In this document: positions 1-11,434 of the stretch, in pieces
Layout: every line of letters begins with the position of its first letter
Numbering within the stretch: position 1 is the stretch's first letter
From: Mycobacterium sp.
GTDB lineage: Bacteria > Actinomycetota > Actinomycetes > Mycobacteriales > Mycobacteriaceae
NCBI GenBank assembly: GCA_031292665.1
Contig: JARLGR010000211.1
Location: forward strand, 1 to 39,404
Direction of reading: 5' to 3'
DNA: 39,404 nucleotides
Translations under genes and position numbers: made by a program
The notes under the pieces: generated by a model
Seen by the model: only the letters and a program-made list of their open reading frames with translations
What the model was told of the DNA's origin: nothing
Database searches by the model: none

Positions 1-1464
1 GTACTCGAGCCCGACATCGAGCAGAAAGCCCAGTCGCGACTGGATTTCCTTGAGCACCTGCCCGGCGATCGCTTGCTCGCGCGGACCGAGGGTGAGCGCG
101 TTGAGAAAGTCCGCGCAGTCCGAGATGGACAGCTCGCAGACTTCGGCGATGGACTTGGTGCCGCGCTCCCCCGCGGCCAGCATCACGGCCAGGATCTCGG
201 GCTTGAGGCGGGTGCCCTCACACACCGGGCAGGGCACGTCACGCATGAAGCCCTCGTAGCGCTCCTTCATCTGCTCGGATTCGGTCTGGGCCATCTTGCG
301 CTGCAGGAACGCGAGCACGCCTTCGAAGTCGGCGTAGTACGACCGCGTGCGGCCGTACCGGTTGCGGTACCGCACGTGCACCTGGTGGTCGGATCCCTCG
401 AGGATCGCCTTACGCGCTTTAGCGGGCAGCTTGCGCCACGGTGTGTCGACGTCGAAGCCCAGTTCCTCGCCCAGCCCCGCCATCATGCGGATGAAGTACT
501 CCGCGGTATGGCCGGTCGACCACGGCGCCACCGCGCCCTCGGCCAGCGTGCGCTCCGGGTCGGGCACCACGAGGTCGGGATCGACTTCCTTGCGGATGCC
601 CAGGCCGCTGCACTCGGGACACGCACCGTAGGGCGAGTTGAACGAGAACGATCGCGGTTCCAGGTCGTCGACCGCCAGCGCGTGGCCGTTGGGGCAGGCC
701 AGCTTCTCGGAGAACCGCTGCTCGCGGTGCGGCGCCCCCGGCTCGTGATCGACGAACTCGAGCACCACGATGCCATCGGCCAGGTTCAGGGCGGTTTCCA
801 CCGAATCGGTGAGCCGCTGCTTGGCGGTGGCCTTGACGGTGAGCCGGTCGACCACCACCTCGATGTCGTGCTTCTCCTGCTTCTTCAGCTTGGGCGGGTC
901 GGTCAACGGGTGCACGACGCCGTCGACCCGCACCCGGCTGTAGCCCTGCGCGTTGAGCTTCTCGAAGAGGTCCGAGAACTCGCCCTTGCGCGTGCGCACC
1001 ACCGGGGCCAGCACCTGGAACCGGGTGCCCTCCGGCATCGCCAGCACCTGGTCGACGATTTGCTGCGGCGTCTGGCGGGCGATCCGCTTGCCGCAGATCG
1101 GGCAGTGCGGCGTGCCCGCACGGGCGTAGAGCAGCCGCAGGTAGTCGTACACCTCGGTGATGGTTCCCACCGTGGATCGCGGGTTGCGGTTGGTCGACTT
1201 CTGGTCGATCGACACCGCCGGGGAAAGGCCCTCGATGAAGTCGACGTCCGGCTTGTCCATCTGCCCCAGGAACTGGCGGGCGTAGGCCGACAGCGACTCC
1301 ACGTAGCGGCGCTGGCCCTCGGCGAAAATCGTGTCGAACGCCAGCGACGACTTGCCCGATCCCGACAGCCCCGTGAAGACGATCAGCGAGTCACGGGGCA
1401 GGTCGAGGTCGACGCCGCGCAGGTTGTGCTCGCGGGCGCCCTTGACGATCAGACGGTCAGCCAA
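1..1464 (-). CDS. uvrA: UvrABC excinuclease subunit A, N-terminal half (runs off the window)
   Basis: UvrA is the DNA-damage-sensing ABC ATPase of nucleotide excision repair; it loads UvrB on lesions. The first 488 codons are visible and the 3' half lies beyond base 1. Residues 1-10 read [10 protein letters not shown]. Walker A GLSGSGKS is at about 32-39, followed by [20 protein letters not shown] and the Q-loop region [26 protein letters not shown] pair and the ACPNGH...GACPEC zinc region follow; the first half of that zinc site is CPNGH rather than CPxC, as I recall for mycobacterial UvrA. The start is TTG at 1464-1462, chosen because it gives the family N terminus and has GAGAGGGG just upstream. 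It is divergent from the MBL gene. Identity is very secure. Confidence 0.97.
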   Translation of the reverse strand, partial: MADRLIVKGAREHNLRGVDLDLPRDSLIVFTGLSGSGKSSLAFDTIFAEGQRRYVESLSAYARQFLGQMDKPDVDFIEGLSPAVSIDQKSTNRNPRSTVGTITEVYDYLRLLYARAGTPHCPICGKRIARQTPQQIVDQVLAMPEGTRFQVLAPVVRTRKGEFSDLFEKLNAQGYSRVRVDGVVHPLTDPPKLKKQEKHDIEVVVDRLTVKATAKQRLTDSVETALNLADGIVVLEFVDHEPGAPHREQRFSEKLACPNGHALAVDDLEPRSFSFNSPYGACPECSGLGIRKEVDPDLVVPDPERTLAEGAVAPWSTGHTAEYFIRMMAGLGEELGFDVDTPWRKLPAKARKAILEGSDHQVHVRYRNRYGRTRSYYADFEGVLAFLQRKMAQTESEQMKERYEGFMRDVPCPVCEGTRLKPEILAVMLAAGERGTKSIAEVCELSISDCADFLNALTLGPREQAIAGQVLKEIQSRLGFLLDVGLEY

Positions 1465-1575
1465 CGCTGCCCCTCTCAGGAAATATCTGGTAGCTCCTGC
1501 CGGTGCGTAAAGCAGATACAGCGCACGGCGCATTTCCATGCTAGGTGCCCGTACCGACAAGCAATCGGTGACCAG

Positions 1576-1589
1576 TAACGTGGCCGCTA
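1576..1589 (+). promoter_or_regulatory. Leaderless -10 box for the MBL gene
   Basis: TAACGT (1576-1581) is followed by 7 nt and then ATG at 1589. This TANNNT plus 6-8 nt spacing is the hallmark of mycobacterial leaderless transcripts and decides the start codon. No clear -35 is seen. Confidence 0.55.
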
Positions 1590-2275
1590 TGACCGCCCCG
1601 GATGAGCTCCGTGACAACTACACCGGACACGTCGACCCTGGTACTGCGGCCCGCCGGACCCTACCCGGCGCCACGATCCTAAAGGCATCGGTGGGCCCGA
1701 TGGACAACAACGCCTACCTGGTGACGTGTTCGGCCACCGGAGAAACGCTTTTGATCGACGCAGCGAACGACGCCGACGTCCTGATCGACCTGATCCGCCG
1801 GTATGCGCCGAAGGTGTCGCTGATCGTGACCAGCCACCAGCACTTCGACCACTGGCAGGCATTGGAGGCCGTGGCCGAGGCCACCGGCGCGCCCACCGCC
1901 GCCAACGAGATCGACGCCGGCCCCCTTCCGGTCAAGCCGGACCGTCTGCTGGCCGGCGGCGACACCGTGCGGGTCGGCGAGCTGAACTTCGAGGTCATCC
2001 ACCTGCGCGGGCACACGCCCGGATCGATCGCGCTGGCCCTCGACGGGCCCGCGACCGGCGGGGTCACCCAGCTGTTCATCGGCGACTGCCTGTTCCCGGG
2101 GGGCGTCGGAAAGACATGGCAGCCGGGAGATTTCACCCAACTAATCGACGACATCACCACCCGAGTGTTCGATGTCTACCCCGATGACACCGTCATCTAC
2201 CCCGGCCACGGCGATGACACGGTGCTGGGCGCGGAGCGCCCACACCTGGGTGAATGGCGAGAACGAGGCTGGTAA
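1589..2275 (+). CDS. MBL-fold metallo-hydrolase (Rv1637c-like, glyoxalase II type)
   Basis: A 228-residue metallo-beta-lactamase-fold hydrolase of the hydroxyacylglutathione-hydrolase-like group, probably cytosolic. The binuclear zinc site is visible: SHQHFDH at 82-88 (H83, H85, D87, H88), GHTPGS with H142, D166 in [10 protein letters not shown] and H207 in YPGHGDD. The substrate is unknown; a thioester hydrolase role is inferred from the family, and mycobacteria use mycothiol rather than glutathione. An upstream in-frame start at 1538 exists. I prefer ATG 1589 because TAACGT at 1576-1581 sits exactly 7 nt before it, the leaderless pattern. It ends 10 bp before the convergent universal stress gene. 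Confidence 0.9.
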   Translation: MTAPDELRDNYTGHVDPGTAARRTLPGATILKASVGPMDNNAYLVTCSATGETLLIDAANDADVLIDLIRRYAPKVSLIVTSHQHFDHWQALEAVAEATGAPTAANEIDAGPLPVKPDRLLAGGDTVRVGELNFEVIHLRGHTPGSIALALDGPATGGVTQLFIGDCLFPGGVGKTWQPGDFTQLIDDITTRVFDVYPDDTVIYPGHGDDTVLGAERPHLGEWRERGW

Positions 2276-2285
2276 ACCCGGCCCG

Positions 2286-2729
2286 TTAGCTCGTCGTGTG
2301 CACGATCAACACGTCGACCTTGGCCCGACGTGAGACGTTGGCCGGCACCGATCCCAGCAGCCGGCCGGCGATCGTGCTGAGGCCGACGTTGCCGACGACC
2401 AGCAGGTCGGCGTGTTCGTCCTCGGCCAGCTTGACCAGCGCGTCGACCGGAGCGCCGACGATCGGTCGCTCTTCCACATTCTTGGCGCCGGCCGTGTGCG
2501 CGCGCTCCTTGGCATCCTGCAGGATCGCGTAGATCGGTGCGGTGCCCGACACCTTGTAACTTTCCTGCCCCAGCGCGTCGGCGGCTCGCGTGTCCTCATG
2601 CTGGGGTATGTACGCCGAGGCGATGAGCAACTTGGCGTCCGATCCGGCAATCTGCGCTGCCCGGTCTACCGCGCGGAACGACGAGTCCGAGCCGTCGGTC
2701 CCTACCAACACCGTCCGATAGGCGCTCAT
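2286..2729 (-). CDS. Universal stress protein, ATP/cAMP-binding (Rv1636/TB15.3 type)
   Basis: A single-domain Usp of 147 residues, nearly collinear with M. tuberculosis Rv1636, which has been reported to bind cAMP with high affinity. The nucleotide-binding motif G-x2-G-x9-G-S is complete at 113-127 (GNVG...GS), as is the N-terminal VGTDGSDSS loop. The start ATG at 2729 is fixed by GGGAGG a few bases upstream and by the family N terminus MSAYRTV; the frame stays open further upstream but that part is not conserved. Expected role: a cytosolic dimer buffering cAMP or ATP. This is worth noting because a foreign nucleotidyl cyclase lies later in this window, though no link is shown. Confidence 0.95.
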   Translation of the reverse strand: MSAYRTVLVGTDGSDSSFRAVDRAAQIAGSDAKLLIASAYIPQHEDTRAADALGQESYKVSGTAPIYAILQDAKERAHTAGAKNVEERPIVGAPVDALVKLAEDEHADLLVVGNVGLSTIAGRLLGSVPANVSRRAKVDVLIVHTTS

Positions 2730-3043
2730 ATACCCTCCCAGTTTCGGTTGGTCAGCCAACCCAAGACAGTATCGCGTTTGCCCGACGCAAGGGAGTAGCT
2801 GAGCGACGCAGCGTGGCGTGGGGCGATCCAGCATTTGCGGCGCTATGCCGCAGCACCCGACAATATTTCCGATGACCAAACAACCGAATGCTCGCCCCGA
2901 AATCGGAAAGCCTTGCGTTATCCTGCATTTCGCGGAACGCGGGCGCGAAAAGCGAATCCATCGGTCCGAATTTCACGGGTCCGGCGCCCGCATTAACCTC
3001 GGCGTGACCAGATTCGTGAACCGGCCCTACAGTGACAAGCATC
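2730..3043. promoter_or_regulatory. Divergent intergenic region usp / mannosyltransferase with two palindromes
   Basis: This 314-base gene-free stretch contains a perfect inverted repeat GGTTGG-TCAG-CCAACC at 2746-2761, 17 nt upstream of the usp ATG, which could be an operator or a 5'UTR hairpin. A second inverted repeat TTTCGCG...CGCGAAA lies at 2928-2950. TACAGT at 3028-3033 precedes the mannosyltransferase ATG (3044) by 10 nt and could be its -10. The ORFs here look non-coding. Confidence 0.4.
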
Positions 3044-4621
3044 ATGCCTATCACCGTTGAGCAGCGCGCCGCGGGCGCGGTTGACGAGGCCGCGCCCCCA
3101 CGCCCGCGCGGCAGGCTGCTCGACCCCTGGGCCATCGCCGTGTCGGCGGCCGCCATCAGCGCCGCGTGGGCCTGCAGGCCTTCACTGTGGTTCGACGAGG
3201 GCGCCACCATATCCGCGTCGGCCAGCCGGACGTTGCCCGAGTTGTGGCGGCTACTGGGCCACGTCGACGCCGTGCACGGCCTGTACTACCTGCTGATGCA
3301 CGGCTGGTTCGCGATCTTTCCGCCGACCGAGTTCTGGTCGCGGTTCCCCAGCGCCCTGGCGATCGGGGCCGCGGCGGCCGGCGTCACGGTGTTCACCAGG
3401 CGTTTCGCCCCTTACGCTTCCGGGCGGGCGACCGCGGTGTGCGCGGGCGCGGTGTTCGCCATCCTGCCCCGCACTACCTGGGCGGGCATGGAAGCACGCT
3501 CCTACGCCTTCGCGGTGGCCGCGGCCATCTGGCTGATGGTGCTGCTCATCGCCGCCGTCCGGCGCAACAGGCCTCGGATGTGGGTGTTGTACGCCCTGGC
3601 TTTCGCGCTGTCCATTTTGCTGAATATCAACCTGGTCTTGTTGGCGCCGGTATATGCCGTGCTGGTCCCGCTGTTGGCGCCCGCAAACTTCCGCAAATCT
3701 GCTGTCATTTGGTGGGTTGGGGCGTCGGCCGTCGCCATCGGGGCCATGACGCCGTTCATTGTGTTCGCCCACGGTCAGGTATTCCAGGTCAACTGGATTT
3801 ACCCGGTCAGCTGGCATTACGCCTTCGACATCGTCCAGCGGCAGTATTTCGACCACAGCGTTCCATTCGCGATATTGGCGGCCGTCGCCGTCGCCGCGGC
3901 GGTCGTGGCCAGGCTGGTCGGAGCGCCGGCGCCGGCGGGCCACATGCGTCGCCTGTTGATCCTGTGTGCGGCGTGGATCGTCATTCCCACCGCGCTCGTC
4001 GTCGTCTATTCGGCCATCAGCGAACCGGTCTACTACCCGCGCTACCTCATCTTCACCACGCCGGCGATGGCCGTCGTGCTGGCCGTGTCCATCGTGACCG
4101 TCGCCCGCAAGCCGTGGCCCGTCGCCGGTGCTGTGTTGCTGCTCGCACTCGCCGCGCTGCCCAATTACCTGTTCACGCAACGCTGGCCCTACGCCAAAGA
4201 GGGCTGGGATTACAGCCAGGTGGCCGACCTGATCAGTTCGCACGCCGCACCCGGGGACTGCCTCATGGTGGACAACACCGTGCCCTGGAGGCCCGGGCCG
4301 GTCCGCGCCCTGCTTGCCACCCGGCCGGCGGCCTTCCGCTCGCTGATCGACGTCGAACGGGGGGCCTACGGCCCCAAGGTCGGCTGGCTCTGGGACGGCC
4401 ACGTCGCCGTGTGGCTGACGACGGCCAAGATCAACAAATGCTCGGCGATCTGGACCATCACCGATAAAGACACGTCACTGCCCGATCACCAAGCGGGACA
4501 ATCGTTGCCGCCCGGAGTATTCGGGCGCTCCCCGGCGTATCGGTTCCCGGGCTACCTCGGATTCCACATCGTCGAACGTTGGCAATTCCATTACTCGCAG
4601 GTGCTGAAATCAACGCGGTAA
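3044..4621 (+). CDS. GT-C family mannosyltransferase for LAM mannose caps (Rv1635c-like)
   Basis: A polytopic membrane glycosyltransferase of about 525 residues. In M. tuberculosis Rv1635c adds the first mannose of the ManLAM cap using polyprenyl-phosphomannose on the outer face of the membrane. The GT-C signature is in the first extracytoplasmic loop: LWFDEGA with Asp51-Glu52. About ten hydrophobic segments follow, then a soluble C-terminal domain from about residue 385 (YAKEGWDYSQVADLI...). ATG 3044 is preferred over an in-frame GTG at 3032, but both are possible. It is divergent from usp and convergent with the MFS gene. Cap assignment rests on synteny and fold. Confidence 0.85.
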   Translation: MPITVEQRAAGAVDEAAPPRPRGRLLDPWAIAVSAAAISAAWACRPSLWFDEGATISASASRTLPELWRLLGHVDAVHGLYYLLMHGWFAIFPPTEFWSRFPSALAIGAAAAGVTVFTRRFAPYASGRATAVCAGAVFAILPRTTWAGMEARSYAFAVAAAIWLMVLLIAAVRRNRPRMWVLYALAFALSILLNINLVLLAPVYAVLVPLLAPANFRKSAVIWWVGASAVAIGAMTPFIVFAHGQVFQVNWIYPVSWHYAFDIVQRQYFDHSVPFAILAAVAVAAAVVARLVGAPAPAGHMRRLLILCAAWIVIPTALVVVYSAISEPVYYPRYLIFTTPAMAVVLAVSIVTVARKPWPVAGAVLLLALAALPNYLFTQRWPYAKEGWDYSQVADLISSHAAPGDCLMVDNTVPWRPGPVRALLATRPAAFRSLIDVERGAYGPKVGWLWDGHVAVWLTTAKINKCSAIWTITDKDTSLPDHQAGQSLPPGVFGRSPAYRFPGYLGFHIVERWQFHYSQVLKSTR

Positions 4622-4687
4622 TTCCGCGTCAAATGCCGCTTGCCGGGTAATTGACGGTCATGCAGACCTGGCTGGCAGGGCCTGAGC

Positions 4688-6121
4688 TCAGACAAGGCTG
4701 TCGAAGCGCTGTGCCCGACCGGTGCCGCGGGTCGCACGGTAGCTGGCAATGACACCGGCGGCGCTCATGGCGGTGAACACCGTGAACAGCCAGCGGGCTG
4801 CCACCACGTCGCCGCCGCGGGCCATGTTGACAACCACGCCAGCCAGGCCGGCGCCGAATGTCGCGGACATGAGCTGCACGGTATTGATCGCCGCGGCCGC
4901 CGCACTGCCCTCGCCGGGGTCGTCGACGGAGCCCATGGCTCGCGCCGAGAGATGAGGCCACGCCATCCCAATGCCGATCCCGTCCACGAGCAATGCCAGG
5001 GCCCAGAGTGAAACGACCCCGACCGATGCGTTGTCGCGCTGGGTGAGGGCACCCAGCGCCAGACCCGATGCCACCACCACCGGTGCCACCGCAATCACCC
5101 GTCCGATCGTCCGCGGGTTCTCCAGCGAAGCGCTGACGACCTCGCTCACCGTCCAACCGATCGCCACCGCCGCACCCAGAAACCCGGCCACCACCGGCGT
5201 CAGATGCGCCAACTGCTGGCCGAACAGCGGCACGTAAATATCCACCATCGCCCCGGCCATCAGCACCCCCATGGTCAGGTAGATCCATTTCAAGGGCCCG
5301 GGGCCGAACACGCTCGGTGGCAACACCGCCGCGTGCATCCGCCAGTCGACGAGCACGAACAGCCCGACCAGCGCAACTCCGAAGGCCAGCGGCCCGATGG
5401 CCGCGACGACATTGTGCGGAATCTGCGCGACGCTGATGGCCAGCGCCGCGGCGCCTATCAGCACCAACGACCAAACCGGCACCCTTCTCACCGAAGCAGC
5501 AGCCGTCGGGTCGCCCCTCCCGGGGGGCAGGGCGACCGGTACCAGCACGGCCATCAGCGCCGCCAGCAACGCCATCGCGACAAAGGCCCATCGCCACAGG
5601 CCGAACTCCGCGAATAGGCCGCCCGTCGCGGGGCCAACCACCGTGGCGACACCCCACATCGCCGACACCAGCGCCGAGCCGCGGGTCCACAGCGAGCGGG
5701 GCAGCGCGGCGTTGATGAGGGCGTAGCCGAGGCCGGCCAGCAGGCCGCCGGCCAAGCCCTGCAAAGTGCGCCCCGCGAGCAGGATCTCCATGGTGGGAGC
5801 CGCCCCGCACAACACGCTGGCAAGGCCGAAGAGGGCCAGTCCCCCCAGGTACGAGGGACGTGCTCCGACACGCAGCAGGATGGGATTGACCATGGTCGCC
5901 GCGACCACCGACCCGACGAGGTAAAGGGTGGTCACCCAGGCGTAGAGGCGGCTGCCGCCGATTTCGGCGACGGTGTTCGGGAGCAGGCTGCTGGTCAGGA
6001 ACTCGTTGGTGGCGTACAGCGCGACCCCGCCGGCCAGCACGACCGCCGTTCTGAGGTGCTTGCCGTCCAGCAGCAGCTCGCGCCAGCCGCCGGCGTTGCC
6101 GGCCGTATGTGTCACAGTCAC
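4688..6121 (-). CDS. MFS drug-efflux transporter (Rv1634-like)
   Basis: A 477-residue major facilitator with 12-14 predicted helices, starting MTVTHTAG with GTG at 6121. Helix 1 contains ATNEFLTSSLLP, and the loop after helix 2 has LLRVGARPSYLGG, a motif-A-like turn. GPATGGLFAEFGLWRW is reminiscent of motif C of drug:H+ antiporters. It lies 31 bp downstream of uvrB on the same strand, so cotranscription with repair is likely. The substrate is unknown; fluoroquinolone efflux has been discussed for the M. tuberculosis homologue, but nothing here fixes it. Confidence 0.88.
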   Translation of the reverse strand: MTVTHTAGNAGGWRELLLDGKHLRTAVVLAGGVALYATNEFLTSSLLPNTVAEIGGSRLYAWVTTLYLVGSVVAATMVNPILLRVGARPSYLGGLALFGLASVLCGAAPTMEILLAGRTLQGLAGGLLAGLGYALINAALPRSLWTRGSALVSAMWGVATVVGPATGGLFAEFGLWRWAFVAMALLAALMAVLVPVALPPGRGDPTAAASVRRVPVWSLVLIGAAALAISVAQIPHNVVAAIGPLAFGVALVGLFVLVDWRMHAAVLPPSVFGPGPLKWIYLTMGVLMAGAMVDIYVPLFGQQLAHLTPVVAGFLGAAVAIGWTVSEVVSASLENPRTIGRVIAVAPVVVASGLALGALTQRDNASVGVVSLWALALLVDGIGIGMAWPHLSARAMGSVDDPGEGSAAAAAINTVQLMSATFGAGLAGVVVNMARGGDVVAARWLFTVFTAMSAAGVIASYRATRGTGRAQRFDSLV

Positions 6122-6152
6122 ACCGTACGTAGTAACCGGTTTTTGCCGTTCG

Positions 6153-8318
<2,166 letters not shown>

Positions 8319-8321
<3 letters not shown>

Positions 8322-8333
8322 GACACCAGGGTA
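8319..8333 (-). promoter_or_regulatory. Leaderless -10 box for uvrB
   Basis: On the minus strand TACCCT (8333-8328) is followed by GGTGTC and ATG. The spacing fits a leaderless transcript and rules against the longer upstream reading frame. Confidence 0.5.
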
Positions 8334-8448
8334 GAGCGATGCACCGACAAGTGTCTTTGTGCTGCTGATATGGCTCCACCAGTGAATACCGACATGTCGG
8401 CGACCGGAGTTAGGCTTCCACCCGTGGAGCGACGCCGCTGCCGCGCGG

Positions 8449-8763
8449 GTGCTCGCCGGTGCGGTGGACCGCGATGTAACGGCGATCCTCGGTGAGGTCC
8501 GTGAGTTCCGCCAGGCCACGGTTGGCACCTTCAACGCCCTCCGCGAAGGCTTCAGCGACCTTCGCACGGACGTAGACCGGGGGTTCACCGAGATGCGTGG
8601 CAAGCTCGATGCCACGGCGGCGGGACAACAGCGAATCGCTGAACTCATAAAGGATTTAATGGCCAATCATCGGCAACGGCCCGCCCGTGCACCCATGAAG
8701 GCAACCGCAGCCCTTCCCGAAGCCACCCCACGTCGCATGCCGGGCTTGGGATCGATTCGATGA
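8449..8763 (+). CDS. Small coiled-coil protein of unknown function
   Basis: 104 residues from GTG 8449. The middle (residues 22-65) is a charged amphipathic helix with heptad-like spacing ([31 protein letters not shown]), suggesting a coiled coil; the tail is basic and proline-rich ([21 protein letters not shown]). No membrane segment or enzyme motif is seen. Its stop overlaps the next start as ATGA, so the pair should be translationally coupled. I do not recognise a family. Confidence 0.6.
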   Translation: MLAGAVDRDVTAILGEVREFRQATVGTFNALREGFSDLRTDVDRGFTEMRGKLDATAAGQQRIAELIKDLMANHRQRPARAPMKATAALPEATPRRMPGLGSIR

Positions 8764-9041
8764 CGAATCCTTCTGACTTGGTGGCGGTCGACCCGACTGA
8801 GAGGGAGCGCGAGTTCATTCAACAAGCGTCGGAGCAGTGGGCATTGTCAGCAGCCGACCCGCCGTTTCCCTTTCAGGTGCTGGGGTTGTCGACATGGGAG
8901 GAGTTCGGTGAGCTGACCTTCCATCTTCAGCGTGCCGTCACCGAAGCTGAGCCGCTGACCGATCTGGATTGGGCACGAGTGCTGTTTCTGACCGAAATCA
9001 CTTGGGCCTGCTACGTGCCTGCCGGCCACCGAAACGCCTAA
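8760..9041 (+). CDS. Small acidic protein of unknown function
   Basis: 93 residues, rich in Glu and Trp (EREREFIQQASEQWALSAADPP, STWEEFGELTFHLQRAV, LDWARVLFLTEITWACYV). It starts at ATG 8760 inside the ATGA overlap with the preceding gene, so the two form a coupled operon. A basic-tailed coiled-coil partner followed by an acidic small protein is an arrangement sometimes seen in regulator or toxin pairs, but no family motif supports that. It ends 18 bp before the convergent kinase gene. Confidence 0.6.
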   Translation: MTNPSDLVAVDPTEREREFIQQASEQWALSAADPPFPFQVLGLSTWEEFGELTFHLQRAVTEAEPLTDLDWARVLFLTEITWACYVPAGHRNA

Positions 9042-9059
9042 ATCGCGCCGCCTCGCTGG

Positions 9060-11153
9060 CTACCCGGCCGGGCTGGTCCACGTCCGCGTGACCGGATTGC
9101 ACTCCAGCAGGTGCCCGTCGTTGGACGTGGTCATCGCGAACACCGGGAGGCCGGGCTTGTCGCACGAGCTACCGGACGCGTGCACGCCGTTGGTGATGGG
9201 TGCCCGGCCCCAGGCGTTGCCTTCGCACACGATCTGCTCGTTGTTGGTGGGGTCGTAGGCGAGCTTGTCGATGTCGCTGCACACCCCGCCCAGGACTGGC
9301 GGCGACCCGGGTGTCGACGGCGGGTTCGCGGTGTTGGCGACCTGGGCGGGGTCGGCGATGTTCACCCCCGCCGGCACGTCACCGACGTGGGTGGCCACCA
9401 CGGGTACCCGCACCACCGCTCCCTGAGCGCCGCACTCGTTGCTGAGCACGGTCTCGGTCACCGTGCCGCGCAGGGTGCCGTCGACCTGGGGCGCCAACGT
9501 CCACGCGATGGTCTCCTGCTGCGTCGCCCCCGCCTGCCCGTTCGGCTGGGTGCAGCCCACCCGCTCCTGCTGCGGCGTGCCCTGCCAATAGCCGCCGACG
9601 AAGCGCAGCGTGTCGGTATGACCCCCGTCAGCGGTGCTGGCTTTGTGATGGGTGGCGTCGTCGAGCTGAGTCGCGGCGGCCGTACAGCCGTTTGTGGTGC
9701 ACACCGAACGGAACGCCCACCAGTTGGTGTTGGCTGCGTCGTCGCGGATGGGGATCCCGTTCGTGGTCTGCTTGCTGTGGTCGTACGCGAACTGGTAGCT
9801 CCCGCTGAGGGCCGGTCCCCCAGGTCTCACCGGCGCGGCGGCGGGCGCCGAGACGGACGGTTTCGACGCGAGCGCAGGAACGCTCGGGGAGGAAGCGTCC
9901 GGCTGGAAGGAGTAGAGGATCGACCAGGTCGCCGCCACCGCGACGAGCACCGCGCACACCAGCGCGGTTGCCCACCGCGTCCGCGACGAATACCTGTGCT
10001 TCAGCGCGGCGACGACACCGCGAACCCCGCCCTGCCGAAGCGATGTGAACGAACCGGCGACGGGCTGGCTGCCGCGACCGACGTCGGGCACACCGTCGAT
10101 CAGTTCGCTGACGGCGGCGGCGAACTCGCGGCACCGCTCGAACCTGTCCTCGGGTTGTTTCGCCAGGGCTTTGCAGAAGACCTCGTCCAGGTCCGCCAAC
10201 TCGGGGCGGTAATCGCTGAGCAGGGGCGGGTCCTCGTGCAGATGCTGGCTGATGACCGCGATCGGATTGGAGTTCTGAAACGGCGGCGCACCGGTGAGCA
10301 GATGGAAAGCCGTTGCGGCCAAGGCGTATTGGTCAGCCCGCCCGTCGATATTCCCACCCGTCAGCTGTTCGGGCGCGGCGTAGGCCACCGTTCCCACGGC
10401 GACGTTGGTCTCGGTGATCCCGCTGATGTCGCCGAGGTGACGCGCGACACCGAAGTCCGCCAACACGATTCGGCGTTCCCCGTTTTCCGGGTGGGTGAGC
10501 AGGATGTTGGCGGGTTTCACGTCGCGGTGCAGTAGGCCGCGGTCGTGGGCGTAGTCGAGGGCGCCGGCGACGGCATGCAGAATGTCGCACACCTCGTCGA
10601 TCGGCATCCCGTCCGGGCAGCGCTCTTTCAACAAGCGAGCGGCATCGGTCCCCTCGACGTAGTCCATGGAAATCCAGAGCTGGCCGTCGAACTCCCCGCG
10701 GTCATGGACGCCGACGATGTGCGGGTGCCACAGCGTTGCGGCGAGGTCGGCCTCCCGGTTGAACCGTTCGCGGAATTCGGGGTCCGCCGTGACGGCCTCG
10801 GCGAGCACTTTGATCACGTCGCGGCGCGGCAACCGGGGATGCAGCGCCAGATACACCTCTGCCATGCCGCCGGCGCCCAGCTGCCGCAGGATCGTGTAGC
10901 CGTCGAATGGGGCGCCGTTGTTCACGGCGAGGCGCGAGCCGCTGACTTCGCTCTGCTGCGGTGCGTCTTCGGGCTCCGCGCTCGGGGTGGAGCTGACGGG
11001 TGGAATGCGCCGGAAGAGGTGCGCGACGGTGGCCGCGGGCAGCGAGTTGAATCCCGCGCGCAGGGCCTCACGGGCCCCACGCGGATTGCTCAACAACCGT
11101 CGCCCGGCGTCCAGGCGCCGGGTCGTCCCCTTGTAGTCGCTATGTTCGTCCAT
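9060..11153 (-). CDS. Membrane Ser/Thr protein kinase of the PknF type with a large sensor ectodomain
   Basis: A eukaryotic-like kinase of 697 residues. Order: an 80-residue basic N-terminal extension; a kinase domain at about 84-350 with Gly loop GAGGMAEV (93-100), catalytic Lys115 (VIKVL), HRDVKPAN (209-216), DFG (233-235) and APE (260-262); a juxtamembrane linker; one TM helix at about 394-415; and a Pro/Ser/Ala stalk then an ectodomain (about 425-697) with several cysteines. The kinase core closely resembles M. tuberculosis PknF ([16 protein letters not shown]), but PknF is shorter and its ectodomain differs. ATG 11153 has GGCGGAG upstream. It is divergent from an FHA-ABC exporter whose homologue Rv1747 is a PknF substrate, so the partnership is very likely. 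Confidence 0.92.
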   Translation of the reverse strand: MDEHSDYKGTTRRLDAGRRLLSNPRGAREALRAGFNSLPAATVAHLFRRIPPVSSTPSAEPEDAPQQSEVSGSRLAVNNGAPFDGYTILRQLGAGGMAEVYLALHPRLPRRDVIKVLAEAVTADPEFRERFNREADLAATLWHPHIVGVHDRGEFDGQLWISMDYVEGTDAARLLKERCPDGMPIDEVCDILHAVAGALDYAHDRGLLHRDVKPANILLTHPENGERRIVLADFGVARHLGDISGITETNVAVGTVAYAAPEQLTGGNIDGRADQYALAATAFHLLTGAPPFQNSNPIAVISQHLHEDPPLLSDYRPELADLDEVFCKALAKQPEDRFERCREFAAAVSELIDGVPDVGRGSQPVAGSFTSLRQGGVRGVVAALKHRYSSRTRWATALVCAVLVAVAATWSILYSFQPDASSPSVPALASKPSVSAPAAAPVRPGGPALSGSYQFAYDHSKQTTNGIPIRDDAANTNWWAFRSVCTTNGCTAAATQLDDATHHKASTADGGHTDTLRFVGGYWQGTPQQERVGCTQPNGQAGATQQETIAWTLAPQVDGTLRGTVTETVLSNECGAQGAVVRVPVVATHVGDVPAGVNIADPAQVANTANPPSTPGSPPVLGGVCSDIDKLAYDPTNNEQIVCEGNAWGRAPITNGVHASGSSCDKPGLPVFAMTTSNDGHLLECNPVTRTWTSPAG

Positions 11154-11434
11154 CTCCGCCTGCCCCCTTGGTCTTCGATGCACAGCGCAACATTTCAGCG
11201 CGCATCGGGATTGGGGCCCTCTGCCTCTCGTCGTCGCGTCGGGCCAGCGCAGCGGTGTTCGCCGCATCCGGAAATACTTCTCCTTGCAGTCCTCACGTTC
11301 GAATGATGCCGGATCCGCGTGGGTGATTGGCCTCCGCAAGCTATGAGGTAGCTATGAGTGGCCAAATCGAAACTAAGCTAAATCACAGGCGAGTCCAATG
11401 GGGAGCACTCGCTGCGGCGACCGATACTTGAGTA
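11154..11434. promoter_or_regulatory. Divergent promoter region kinase / FHA-ABC exporter
   Basis: A 281-base intergenic region. GATACT at 11423-11428 lies 6 nt before the exporter GTG (11435), consistent with a leaderless transcript. On the kinase side the 5'UTR region is GC-rich without an obvious -10. No convincing gene is seen inside. Confidence 0.45.

Noticed and set aside
73-1578. Long plus-strand reading frame opposite uvrA
   Set aside because: It is antisense to clear UvrA coding sequence and has the Arg/His/Gly/Val-rich composition of a shadow frame in GC-rich DNA.
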